Shown: in pieces, positions 51,200 to 59,199 of the stretch | Layout: the number at the start of each line of letters is the position of its first letter | How positions within the stretch are numbered: the first letter of the stretch is position 1 | Position numbers and translations under genes: made by a program | Notes under the pieces: model-generated | Told to the model about the DNA's origin: nothing | What the model saw: only the letters and a program-made list of their open reading frames with translations | Database searches by the model: none | From: Rhizobium grahamii | GTDB taxonomy: Bacteria; Pseudomonadota; Alphaproteobacteria; Rhizobiales; Rhizobiaceae | Assembly: GCF_009498215.1 (NCBI RefSeq) | Contig: NZ_CP043499.1 | Span: 496,001 to 560,000 of the forward strand | Direction of reading: 5' to 3' | Length of the DNA: 64,000 bases

Positions 51200-52291
51200 G
51201 TGGCATCCGCTTCGACGAACGATATCGAATTTTGTTCGGTCACAAAGAATTATGGCGCTGTGACCGCTGTGACGGACATCAATCTCAATGTGCCCAAGGG
51301 AGCGTTCCTTGCGCTGCTTGGGCCGTCTGGTTGTGGCAAGACGACATGCCTGCGCATGATCGGCGGCTTCGAGCAGCCGAGCGAGGGCAAGGTGCTCATC
51401 GACGGGCGCGAGATGAATGGCGTCCCGGCCTATCGGCGCCCGGTCAACATGGTGTTCCAGCACTACGCCCTGTTTCCGCATTTCAATGTCGAGCAGAACG
51501 TTGCCTACGGCCTGAAGCAGATGCGTCCGAGGATCGAGGCGGCTGAAATTAATCGGCGCGTCGGCGAAGCGCTTGAGATGGTACGCCTCGGCGGCTTCGC
51601 GAAGCGGCGCATTCATGAAATGTCAGGTGGCCAGCAGCAGCGCGTTGCGCTGGCACGCGCGATCGTCAACCGTCCTTCCGTGCTGCTGCTCGATGAGCCA
51701 CTCGCAGCGCTGGACAAGAAGCTGCGTTCCGCGATGCAGATCGAGTTGCAGACGCTGCAGCGTGAGCTCGGCATCACCTTCGTCCTCGTCACCCACGACC
51801 AGGAAGAGGCACTGTCGATGGCAGATGTCGTGTGCGTCATGAGCGCCGGTCAGATCCGGCAGCTAGGAACGCCTCAGGAGGTCTACGACCGTCCTGCCGA
51901 TCTTTTCGTCGCGGATTTTGTCGGCAAGACGAACCGCATCCACGCGCAAATGGAAGCTGACGGGACGACGCTTCGGCTGGCTGATGGCTCGGCCGTCGCC
52001 TCCAGCCGGCGCCTCGCGCCTGGAGAGGCGATTGCCGCCGTTCGGCCTGAGGCTATTCACCTTTCGCGCGATAAGGTTTCCTCCGGGGTCTCCTTCAGGG
52101 GGACGGTCACGCATCGCATATTCCTCGGTTCGTCAGCCGAATACGCGGTGACCGTGCCTGGGCTCGGTGATTTCCTGATCACCGCCGATCGGCGCGGCGC
52201 TAACGAAAGCGACCTCGTCGAACCGGGCGAGGAGGTTTTCATGGGGTTTGACCCCGCAGCGATACACGTCTTTCCAGCATCGAATGCATAA
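51200..52291 (+). CDS. Polyamine-type ABC transporter ATPase (PotA-like)
   Basis: 363-residue ATPase with a TOBE-2 domain. GTG start at 51200 after GGGAAC. Walker A GPSGCGKTTCLRMIGG, signature MSGGQQQRVALARAI, Walker B VLLLDEPLAALDKK, H-loop VTHDQEEALSMAD, and TOBE-type VGKTNRIHAQM and FMGFDPAAIHVFP. It opens the spermidine/putrescine-type importer operon and is followed by the binding-protein gene after 22 bases. Confidence 0.9.
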   Translation: MASASTNDIEFCSVTKNYGAVTAVTDINLNVPKGAFLALLGPSGCGKTTCLRMIGGFEQPSEGKVLIDGREMNGVPAYRRPVNMVFQHYALFPHFNVEQNVAYGLKQMRPRIEAAEINRRVGEALEMVRLGGFAKRRIHEMSGGQQQRVALARAIVNRPSVLLLDEPLAALDKKLRSAMQIELQTLQRELGITFVLVTHDQEEALSMADVVCVMSAGQIRQLGTPQEVYDRPADLFVADFVGKTNRIHAQMEADGTTLRLADGSAVASSRRLAPGEAIAAVRPEAIHLSRDKVSSGVSFRGTVTHRIFLGSSAEYAVTVPGLGDFLITADRRGANESDLVEPGEEVFMGFDPAAIHVFPASNA

Positions 52292-52313
52292 ACCAAAAAA
52301 AGGGAACAGCATC

Positions 52314-53477
52314 ATGAGCAAGGATTACAAGGACAATCTTCCCATTTCAGCCGAAGGCTTCATGGACGAGTTCATGCGCCTGAAGCGTGGTTCGGTCAGC
52401 CGCCGGCATTTCCTCGGCGTCACCGGTCTTGGTCTGGCGACAGCCGTCCTGTCACGTTTCCCCGGCGCGCTTTCGTCGCCCGCGCAGGCTGCCGAAGGGC
52501 TCGGCACGCAGATGTCGATTGCCACCTGGCCGAACTATCACGATCCCCAGACCTTCGAGAATTTCAAGGCAGCGACGGGCGTCGCCGTGGAAGTGAACGT
52601 GTTCGGCTCGAACGAGGAAATGCTCGCCAAGCTTCAGGCCGGCGCCTCCGGTTGGTCACTGTTCGTGCCCACCAATTATACCATCTCGACCCACCACAAG
52701 CTTGGCCTGATCGAGGAACTCGATCTTTCGAAGATCGGCAATTTCAGCCAGAAGGACGAGAGCCCGCGCTTCACCAAGGAAGGCCAGATCGACGGCAAGA
52801 CCTACGCGGTTCCGAAGAACTGGGGCACCACAGGGTTTTCGGTCAACACATCAAAGATCAAGACCAAGCTCTCGACCTGGAAGGACTTTTTCGAGATTGC
52901 TCAGACGGAAGCAGATGGCCGCGCCATGGTGCACGACTATCAGCTGACCACAATCGGCAGCGCGCTGGTTTCGCTCGGCTACGACTTCAATTCGATCAAG
53001 CCGGAAGAACTCGCCAAGGCGGAAGAGCTGCTGGTCAAGGTCAAACCGCACCTGTTTGCCATCAACTCCGATTATCAGCCCTCCATGCGCTCCACCGATG
53101 CATGGCTGACGATGTGCTGGACGAACGACGGCGCTCAGCTGAACCGCGACATGCCCGAGCTTGCCTATGTGCTCGGCACCGATGGCGGTGAGATCTGGAC
53201 CGACTACTACGCGATCCCGAAGGACGCACCGAACAAGCCGGCTGGCTATGCGCTTCTGAACTACCTCATGGATCCGCAGAACGCCGTGAAAGAGCACATC
53301 GCAAACGGCGCCCCGACCACGGACGCTCGCGTGATCGCGCTTCTGCCGAAGGAGATCACCTCCAACAAGATCGTCTATCCGGATGAAGCCGCATTGACGC
53401 CGCTGGAATTCGGCGCGGCCGTGACGTTGACCGACCCGGGTCGTGCCGAGCTGATGGCACGCTTCAAGTCGGCTTAA
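52314..53477 (+). CDS. Polyamine-type periplasmic binding protein (PotD/PotF-like) with Tat signal
   Basis: 387 residues from the ATG at 52314. It has a long polar N-region and a twin-arginine signal (SVSRRHFLGVTGLGLATAVL then SRFPGALSSPAQAAEG), so it is exported folded by Tat. The mature part is PotD-like: MSIATWPNYHDPQTFENFKA, SLFVPTNYTISTHHKLGLIE, DAWLTMCWTNDGAQ and EIWTDYYAIPKDAPNK. It should bind putrescine, spermidine or a related amine. A perfect 10-bp stem-loop follows the stop codon. Confidence 0.9.
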   Translation: MSKDYKDNLPISAEGFMDEFMRLKRGSVSRRHFLGVTGLGLATAVLSRFPGALSSPAQAAEGLGTQMSIATWPNYHDPQTFENFKAATGVAVEVNVFGSNEEMLAKLQAGASGWSLFVPTNYTISTHHKLGLIEELDLSKIGNFSQKDESPRFTKEGQIDGKTYAVPKNWGTTGFSVNTSKIKTKLSTWKDFFEIAQTEADGRAMVHDYQLTTIGSALVSLGYDFNSIKPEELAKAEELLVKVKPHLFAINSDYQPSMRSTDAWLTMCWTNDGAQLNRDMPELAYVLGTDGGEIWTDYYAIPKDAPNKPAGYALLNYLMDPQNAVKEHIANGAPTTDARVIALLPKEITSNKIVYPDEAALTPLEFGAAVTLTDPGRAELMARFKSA

Positions 53478-53490
53478 AACCACGAGCCTC

Positions 53491-53516
53491 CGGTCCCCGC
53501 ATTGTCGGGGACCGGA
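53491..53516 (+). other. Intercistronic stem-loop after the polyamine-binding-protein gene
   Basis: CCGGTCCCCG (53491-53500) and CGGGGACCGG (53507-53516) form a perfect 10-bp stem with a CATTGT loop, between the binding-protein stop (53477) and the first permease start (53550). No T-run follows. Confidence 0.8.
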
Positions 53517-53549
53517 CAGCCTCACGCAATCGTCGGACACAAAGACGCA

Positions 53550-54414
53550 ATGCCACTCATTGTTGCCACCAAACGGCGCCTCGTGACCGCCGCCCTCGTT
53601 GGGCCGCGAGCCTCTGGCTGTTCGTCTTCCTGGTTCTGCCATTTATCGCCATCATCGTCTTCGCGTTTGGCGAGCGTGCGCCCGAGGGCGGTTATCAGGC
53701 AGCGTTCACTTTCGCACAATTCGCCAATCTCGGCTCCCGATCCGCGGCTTTCGTCAATACGCTGATCCTGGCGCCGATCGGGCGGCGGCTTGCCTGCTCG
53801 TCGCCTATCCGGTTGCCTACTATCTCGCCGTCAAGGCAAGTCCGCGGCATCGGCTGCTGCTAGTGTCGCTGGTCGTCGTGCCGTTCTGGACGAGTCTTCT
53901 GGTTCGCACGTATGCATGGATGTATCTCCTTGGCGCACGCGGCATTCCGCATCTGCTCGAATTCTTCGGCATCGAGAACGTCCGCCTGATCAATACGCCG
54001 GGGGCTGTCCTCCTCGGGATCGTCTATGGCTATCTTCCGCTGATGATCATGCCGATCTACGTCAGTCTCGAGAAGCTGGATCGTCGTCTTCTTGAAGCCT
54101 CGGCCGATCTGGGGGCGAGGCCTGCATCGACCTTCTTCGGCATCACGTTGCCGCTTTCGCTGCCCGGCGTCATGACAGGCGTGGCGCTCGTCACGATCCT
54201 TCTGCTCGGCGAGTATCTGATCCCGCAGCTGCTCGGCGGCGGCAAGGTCTTTTTCATCGGCAATGCGCTGGTGGATCTGTTCCTGCAATCGCGCAATTGG
54301 CCCTTCGGCTCGGCGATTGCCGTGACGCTGGTGGCCGTTGTGGTTGTCGTTCTTCTCGTTGCCATGCGCATCGCCTGGCGTGTCGCCGGAACCCGCCAGG
54401 TGGATCTCGTCTGA
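53550..54414 (+). pseudogene. Polyamine-type ABC permease (PotB-like), two one-base frameshifts
   Basis: First permease of the polyamine-type importer. The ATG at 53550 begins MPLIVATKRRLVTAAL; at ~53597 one C appears missing, after which RWAASLWLFVFLVLPFIAII continues to FVNTLILAPIG; at ~53780 one G of a G-run appears missing, then AACLLVAYPVAYYLAVKASP runs intact to the stop at 54414 with the EAA loop EASADLGARPASTFFG. Both breaks are undone by one added base and give a ~288-residue protein. Two undercalls are more likely than two mutations in one gene within an intact operon. Confidence 0.86.
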
Positions 54415-55226
54415 TGCGTGCGCTCGTTACGTTTGTCTATCTGTTCCTGTATACGCCGATTGCGCTCGTCGTATTGTTCTCCTTCAATGCCGGCCGCAAC
54501 GCGAGCGAGTTCGTCGGCTTCTCGACGCAATGGTATGGCAGAGCGCTTTCCAACACTTTCCTGATGGAAGCGTTGCGGAACAGCCTGATCATCGCCTTCA
54601 CCAGCGCCGCTTTGGCCGCGATCTTCGGCACGATGGCGGCGATCGGAATGGAACGCCTTGGATCACGGGCGCGCGCCGTCTTCGACGGCCTGTTTGCCGC
54701 CGCGATCGTCGTGCCTGGCGTGGTCATCGGCATTGCCACCCTGGTGGCGCTGGTCGAGGTCTTCGGTTTCGTCAACCCTGTCATCGCAGCTCTTTGGCCG
54801 GGCGACCAACCGCCACGGCTGGCGCTTGGGTATGGTTCGATCATCGCTGCGCACGGTCTTTTCACCATGGCGCTGGTCACGATGATCGTGAAAGCACGCA
54901 TCGCAAGCCTTGGGCGGGACATTGTCGAGGCGTCCAGCGATCTCTACGCGACGCCCCTGACGACCTTCCGGCAGATCGTGCTTCCGCAGATCATGCCATC
55001 GATCCTCGCGGGATTTCTGCTCGCCTTCACCTTCTCCTTCGATGATTTCATCATCGCCTTCTTTGTCGCAGGCTCGAACACGACGCTGCCGATCTATGTC
55101 TTCGCGTCGATCCGGCGCGGTGTAACGCCCGAGATCAACGCAATCGCGACGATGGTGCTGCTGGCATCACTCGCCCTCATTCTCATCGCGCGCTTCTTGA
55201 TGCGTGAAAAGACAACGAAAAACTGA
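54414..55226 (+). CDS. Polyamine-type ABC permease (PotC-like)
   Basis: 270-residue second permease of the polyamine-type importer. The ATG at 54414 shares its first base with the stop of the previous gene; longer readings inside it are rejected. Six helices are visible with FSFNAGRNASEFVGFSTQWY near the start and the EAA loop EASSDLYATPLTTFRQIVLP. The sequence is uninterrupted, unlike its partner. An SDR gene follows after 15 bases in the same direction. Confidence 0.9.
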   Translation: MRALVTFVYLFLYTPIALVVLFSFNAGRNASEFVGFSTQWYGRALSNTFLMEALRNSLIIAFTSAALAAIFGTMAAIGMERLGSRARAVFDGLFAAAIVVPGVVIGIATLVALVEVFGFVNPVIAALWPGDQPPRLALGYGSIIAAHGLFTMALVTMIVKARIASLGRDIVEASSDLYATPLTTFRQIVLPQIMPSILAGFLLAFTFSFDDFIIAFFVAGSNTTLPIYVFASIRRGVTPEINAIATMVLLASLALILIARFLMREKTTKN

Positions 55227-55241
55227 CCGGGGAAACATGCC

Positions 55242-56003
55242 ATGATACTCAAGGATCGCGTTGCCATCATCACAGGGGCGGGCTCGGGCATCGGTCGGGC
55301 CGGTGCGCTCATCATGGCACGGGAAGGCGCCCATGTGGTCGTTGCCGATATCGATGGCGCGAACGCGAACGAAACGGTGGACGAGGTCACAGAGGCGGGT
55401 GGGAGCGCCGAAAGTCTCGTCATCGACGTGACCGACGATCAGGCTCTGCAGACTGGGATCGAGGCAGTTGCGTCGCGCCATGGCCGCATCGATATCCTGC
55501 ACAATCATGCCGGAGCACAGGTCGCCGGTGACCTGGAGCAGGTTGCAGTTTCCGGTTTCGACAAATCATGGGGCCTGAATGTCAGAGCCCATTTCATGGC
55601 CTCTCGCTTTGTGATGCCCTTCATGAAGAAGGCCGGCAAGGGCGTCATTCTCAACACTTCCTCGTCATCGGGCGTGCTGTACGACCGCGAAATGATCGCC
55701 TACACCACGACGAAGCATGCCGTGATCGCCATGACGCGGCAGATGGCGGGCGATTTCGCCAGGTTCGGCATCCGCGTGAACGCGCTCTGCCCCGGCTGGG
55801 TGGACACCCCATTCAACGAGCCCTTCATCGCGCAGATGGGAGGGCGGGAATCCATCGAATCCTACATCAGCAGCAAGGTGCCGCTCGGCCGCTGGGCGAA
55901 TGTGTCCGAGATCGCCGAACCCATTCTCTTCCTGGTGTCCGACCGCTCGTCTTACATGACCGGGCAGATTCTGGTCGTCGACGGCGGCGAAACAGTCGTC
56001 TGA
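55242..56003 (+). CDS. SDR-family oxidoreductase
   Basis: 253-residue short-chain dehydrogenase. Cofactor motif IITGAGSGIGRAGALIMARE, active site TSSSSGVLYDREMIAYTTTK with Tyr-x3-Lys, and C-terminal SYMTGQILVVDGGETVV. It follows the permease gene by 15 bases, so it may act on the imported amine or a product of it. It converges on the LysR gene at 56007, leaving three bases between the two stops. Confidence 0.87.
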   Translation: MILKDRVAIITGAGSGIGRAGALIMAREGAHVVVADIDGANANETVDEVTEAGGSAESLVIDVTDDQALQTGIEAVASRHGRIDILHNHAGAQVAGDLEQVAVSGFDKSWGLNVRAHFMASRFVMPFMKKAGKGVILNTSSSSGVLYDREMIAYTTTKHAVIAMTRQMAGDFARFGIRVNALCPGWVDTPFNEPFIAQMGGRESIESYISSKVPLGRWANVSEIAEPILFLVSDRSSYMTGQILVVDGGETVV

Positions 56004-56006
56004 TCT

Positions 56007-56906
56007 CTAGTCGAGCATGACCATGAAGGACGGGATCTGCTCTTCGAAGAATTTCGAGAAGGTGGCTATGCGGGGCGGCAGTGCCTGATAGGGCGGATAG
56101 TAGAGCGTCAGCCAGAGGTCTGGTGGCGACCAGCCCCTGAGAATGTGAACAAGCCGGCCTGTGCGCAGATGCTCGGCGATATGGAAACCGGGAAGCAGTG
56201 CGACTCCGGTTCCGTCTGCGGCCATGTCGGCCAGCACCTCGCCATTGTTCGCGCTGAATGCTCGGCCCGCCGATATCGTCATGCTTGAACCACCGTCCGA
56301 CAATTGCCAGGTCTCGCGGCGGCTTTCGCCGCTATAGGCGAGGCAATCGTCCGGTGTCAGCTGGTTGGGGTGCTCCATCTCCGCAAAGCGGCTTCCTGGC
56401 GCGGCGACAAGGATCCGAGGCACGACCCGGATCTTGCGCCAGATCGTGAATTTGTCTGAAGGTGCCGATGAGATGCGGATCGCGAGATCGTAGTCGTCGT
56501 CGACGATATTCACGAGGCCATCAGACAGAGAGATCTCGAAGCACATCTTCGGGTAAAGCTCCCGAAAACCGGACAGGATCGGTGGCAGGACCGTCTTGCC
56601 GAGCCATGTCGGCGCGCTGATCCGCAATCGGCCCTGGTCTGCCTTGTGGGCGTTCTTGACATCACGCCTGGCGCTCTCGAGCGCTTCCACCGCCGGCTGG
56701 ATCTGGGCCGCGAAGACGGCGCCATCCGTCGTCAGCGAGACCTGCCGGGTCGTTCGCACGAAAAGCTGAACGCCGAGATCCTCCTCCAGCGCGGCAATCG
56801 CGCGTGTGACGCCAGCTGGCGTCATGTCCAGTTCGCGAGCGACCTGCGCGAAGTTCCGCTTTTCGGCCGCGAGGAGGAAGGTTTTGAGAGCCTTATAGTC
56901 GTTCAT
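56007..56906 (-). CDS. LysR-family transcriptional regulator
   Basis: 299-residue LysR regulator. DNA-binding part: MNDYKALKTFLLAAEKRNFA with QVARELDMTPAGVTRAIAAL. Effector domain: APTWLGKTVLPPILSGFREL and FEISLSDGLVNIVDDDYDLA. It is divergent from the glyoxalase-fold gene at 57026, so it is expected to control the four-gene set on the right. A GCAAT-N4-ATTGC dyad lies in the shared promoter region. Confidence 0.9.
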   Translation of the reverse strand: MNDYKALKTFLLAAEKRNFAQVARELDMTPAGVTRAIAALEEDLGVQLFVRTTRQVSLTTDGAVFAAQIQPAVEALESARRDVKNAHKADQGRLRISAPTWLGKTVLPPILSGFRELYPKMCFEISLSDGLVNIVDDDYDLAIRISSAPSDKFTIWRKIRVVPRILVAAPGSRFAEMEHPNQLTPDDCLAYSGESRRETWQLSDGGSSMTISAGRAFSANNGEVLADMAADGTGVALLPGFHIAEHLRTGRLVHILRGWSPPDLWLTLYYPPYQALPPRIATFSKFFEEQIPSFMVMLD

Positions 56907-56935
56907 CTCATTATTTCAAAAAACGCAATTCATTC

Positions 56936-56949
56936 GCAATTAATATTGC
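56936..56949. promoter_or_regulatory. GCAAT-TAAT-ATTGC dyad, likely LysR binding site
   Basis: Perfect inverted repeat GCAAT/ATTGC 30 bp upstream of the LysR start and about 77 bp upstream of the glyoxalase-fold gene; GCAATT is also repeated at 56925. Confidence 0.5.
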
Positions 56950-57025
56950 AATTCCGGAGATCAATCAACCGGGCTACACCTGTCTTCATCGAAACGGACA
57001 CCGGCAAGACAGAAAGGTTCGGGCC

Positions 57026-57958
57026 ATGATCAAGGACATCAAGGGACTGCATCACGTTACATCGATGGCATCGGATGCACGTCAGAACAACAGCTTCTTC
57101 ACCGATACCCTCGGACTGCGTCGCGTCAAGAAGACCGTCAACTTCGACGAGCCGAGTGTCTACCACCTGTACTACGGCGACGAGAAGGGTACGCCCGGCA
57201 CCGTCATGACGTATTTCCCCTTTCAGCACATGATGCAGGGCCGCCCAGGCGTCGGCGAAGTGGGAGAGACACAGTTCGCGGTTCCGAAGGGGGCTGTCGG
57301 GTTCTGGAAGGAGCGTCTGCTTTCGCGGGGTGTCAAGGCCATCGAGACGGACTCAGCCTTTGGCGCAAACCGCATTCGCTTCAACGGCCCTGATGGTGAC
57401 GGGTTTGCCCTGGTCGAGGTTGACGGCGACAACCGTACGCCATGGATCAGCGAAGGTGTCGCTGACGGCGTTGCGATCCGCGGCTTTGCCGGCGCTCGCT
57501 TCCATCTGCACGATACCGCAGCGACCGAAGAATTGCTTGGTTTCATGGGCTACCAGCGTGCCGATACCGACAAGGGCGTCACGCGCTTCGTTATCCCCGA
57601 AGGCAACGGCGCCGATACGATCGACCTGGTCGCTCTTCCAAAGACGCCCTTTGCCCGCCAGGGAGCTGGTTCGGTCCATCACATTGCGTTTGCGGTCGAC
57701 AACCGCGCCAAGCAACTCGAGGTGCGCAAGGCGCTGATGGATACCGGCTATCAGGTGACGCCTGTCATCGATCGGGATTACTTCTGGGCAATCTACTTCC
57801 GCACGCCGGGTGGTATTCTGTTCGAGGTTGCGACCAACGAGCCGGGCTTCGACCACGACGAGGATACGGCTCATCTTGGTGAAGCACTGAAACTGCCGGG
57901 CCGCTACGAGGCTTTCCGCGAGCAGATCGAAGCGAACCTGGAGCCACTCGCCGCCTGA
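57026..57958 (+). CDS. Glyoxalase-fold ring-cleaving dioxygenase-like protein
   Basis: 310-residue double VOC-domain protein like MhqO/LinE-type hydroquinone dioxygenases. Metal-ligand regions: GLHHVTSMASDARQNNSFFT, SVHHIAFAVDNRAKQLEVRK and GGILFEVATNEPGF. Similar proteins cleave or detoxify quinones and hydroquinones. It leads a rightward group with an isochorismatase-fold hydrolase, a XapX protein and a large amidohydrolase, divergent from a LysR gene. Confidence 0.87.
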   Translation: MIKDIKGLHHVTSMASDARQNNSFFTDTLGLRRVKKTVNFDEPSVYHLYYGDEKGTPGTVMTYFPFQHMMQGRPGVGEVGETQFAVPKGAVGFWKERLLSRGVKAIETDSAFGANRIRFNGPDGDGFALVEVDGDNRTPWISEGVADGVAIRGFAGARFHLHDTAATEELLGFMGYQRADTDKGVTRFVIPEGNGADTIDLVALPKTPFARQGAGSVHHIAFAVDNRAKQLEVRKALMDTGYQVTPVIDRDYFWAIYFRTPGGILFEVATNEPGFDHDEDTAHLGEALKLPGRYEAFREQIEANLEPLAA

Positions 57959-58063
57959 CCGTTGCTGGCGGCGATAACGAGCAAATCACTTTCTGATCGT
58001 TCAAGATTTTAGACCCATTTTGCCGCATGTGCGGCTGCCAACCGACCCAAAGGGAGACACGAC

Positions 58064-58753
58064 ATGTCCAACAAACTCCAGGTTCTCACCCCGCAGAACA
58101 GCCAGCTGATCTTCATCGACCAGCAGCCGCAGATGGCTTTCGGCGTTCAGTCGATTGACCGGCAGACCCTGAAGAACAACGTGGTTGGCCTCGCCAAGGC
58201 CGGCAAGATCTTCAACATCCCGACCACCATCACCACGGTCGAAACATCATCCTTCTCCGGCAACACATTTCCGGAATTGCTTTCCGTGTTCCCGGAAAAC
58301 GACATCCTGGAACGGACCTCGATGAACTCGTGGGATGACCAGAACGTTCGCGACGCCTTGGCCCAGAACGCCGCAAACGGCCGCAAGAAGGTTGTTGTCT
58401 CGGGTCTATGGACAGAAGTCTGCAACACGACGTTCGCGCTGTCCTGCCTGAACGACACCGACTACGAAATCTACATGGTGGCCGATGCCTCCGGTGGCAC
58501 CTCGCTCGATGCGCACAAGTATGCAATGGACCGGATGGTTCAGGCTGGCGTCATTCCGGTGACCTGGCAGCAGGTCCTGCTGGAGTGGCAGCGTGATTGG
58601 GCTCGCAAGGAGACCTACGACGCCGTGACCTCGCTGGTTAAGGAGCATTCCGGAGCCTACGGCATGGGCATCGACTACGCGGTTACCCACGTTCACGGTG
58701 GCACAGAGCGCGTCAGCCATGGAAAGCGGATCGGTCCGAAACCCGCCAAGTAA
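58064..58753 (+). CDS. Isochorismatase-family cysteine hydrolase (YcaC-like)
   Basis: 229-residue hydrolase. Catalytic Asp in SQLIFIDQQPQMAFG and Cys in VVVSGLWTEVCNTTFALSCL, the family's Asp-Lys-Cys arrangement. A C-terminal extension (YGMGIDYAVTHVHGGTERVS and HGKRIGPKPAK) is longer than in YcaC. AGGGAGA precedes the ATG. Substrate unknown. It is found beside a XapX protein and a YtcJ-like amidohydrolase in many proteobacteria. Confidence 0.88.
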   Translation: MSNKLQVLTPQNSQLIFIDQQPQMAFGVQSIDRQTLKNNVVGLAKAGKIFNIPTTITTVETSSFSGNTFPELLSVFPENDILERTSMNSWDDQNVRDALAQNAANGRKKVVVSGLWTEVCNTTFALSCLNDTDYEIYMVADASGGTSLDAHKYAMDRMVQAGVIPVTWQQVLLEWQRDWARKETYDAVTSLVKEHSGAYGMGIDYAVTHVHGGTERVSHGKRIGPKPAK

Positions 58754-58819
58754 GCTTTCATCGCCGCTTTGACATCACCCGCTGGTGTTGGAGCGGCTTC
58801 GACAACTGAGGCTCATCCC

Positions 58820-59107
58820 ATGAAACTTTATCTTCTGTCGCTCGGCGCCGGTCTTCTGGTCGGCATTGTCTACAGCCTGCTGAACGTAAGATCGCCGGCT
58901 CCGCCTGTTGTAGCCCTGGTCGGTCTCCTGGGCATCCTCGTCGGCGAGCAACTCATTCCCTTTGCCAAGACGATCTGGAGCAAGGAACCTGCAGCCGTTT
59001 CGTGGATCAACCAGATCAAGCCGCACATGTTCGGCCATCTGCCGAAGGGCAGCGGAAACAAGGATCTGGCGGCTGGGCCTGGTGCGGCTGCCAAGTCGGA
59101 TAGCTGA
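58820..59107 (+). CDS. XapX-domain (DUF1427) membrane protein
   Basis: 95 residues from the ATG at 58820. Two membrane helices (LYLLSLGAGLLVGIVYSLLN and PVVALVGLLGILVGEQLIP), the XapX signature with the conserved VRSPAPP between them, then a polar tail. Function unknown; it may be a small membrane partner of the hydrolases around it. A longer reading from 58769 adds 17 non-conserved residues. Confidence 0.82.
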   Translation: MKLYLLSLGAGLLVGIVYSLLNVRSPAPPVVALVGLLGILVGEQLIPFAKTIWSKEPAAVSWINQIKPHMFGHLPKGSGNKDLAAGPGAAAKSDS

Positions 59108-59115
59108 GACAACGA

Positions 59116-59149
59116 GGAGGGAGCAGGGCCGACCGGTCCCGTTCCCTCC
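59116..59149 (+). other. Hairpin between XapX and amidohydrolase genes
   Basis: GGAGGGA (59116-59122) pairs with TCCCTCC (59143-59149) with an inner GGGCC/GGTCCC helix in the 92-base gap. It may be a partial terminator or stability element; the T-run is weak. Confidence 0.4.
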
Positions 59150-59199
59150 CGTACTTATTTCATCGAACTCATTGTCGAACAGGGAGCCTGGAGTTGACC

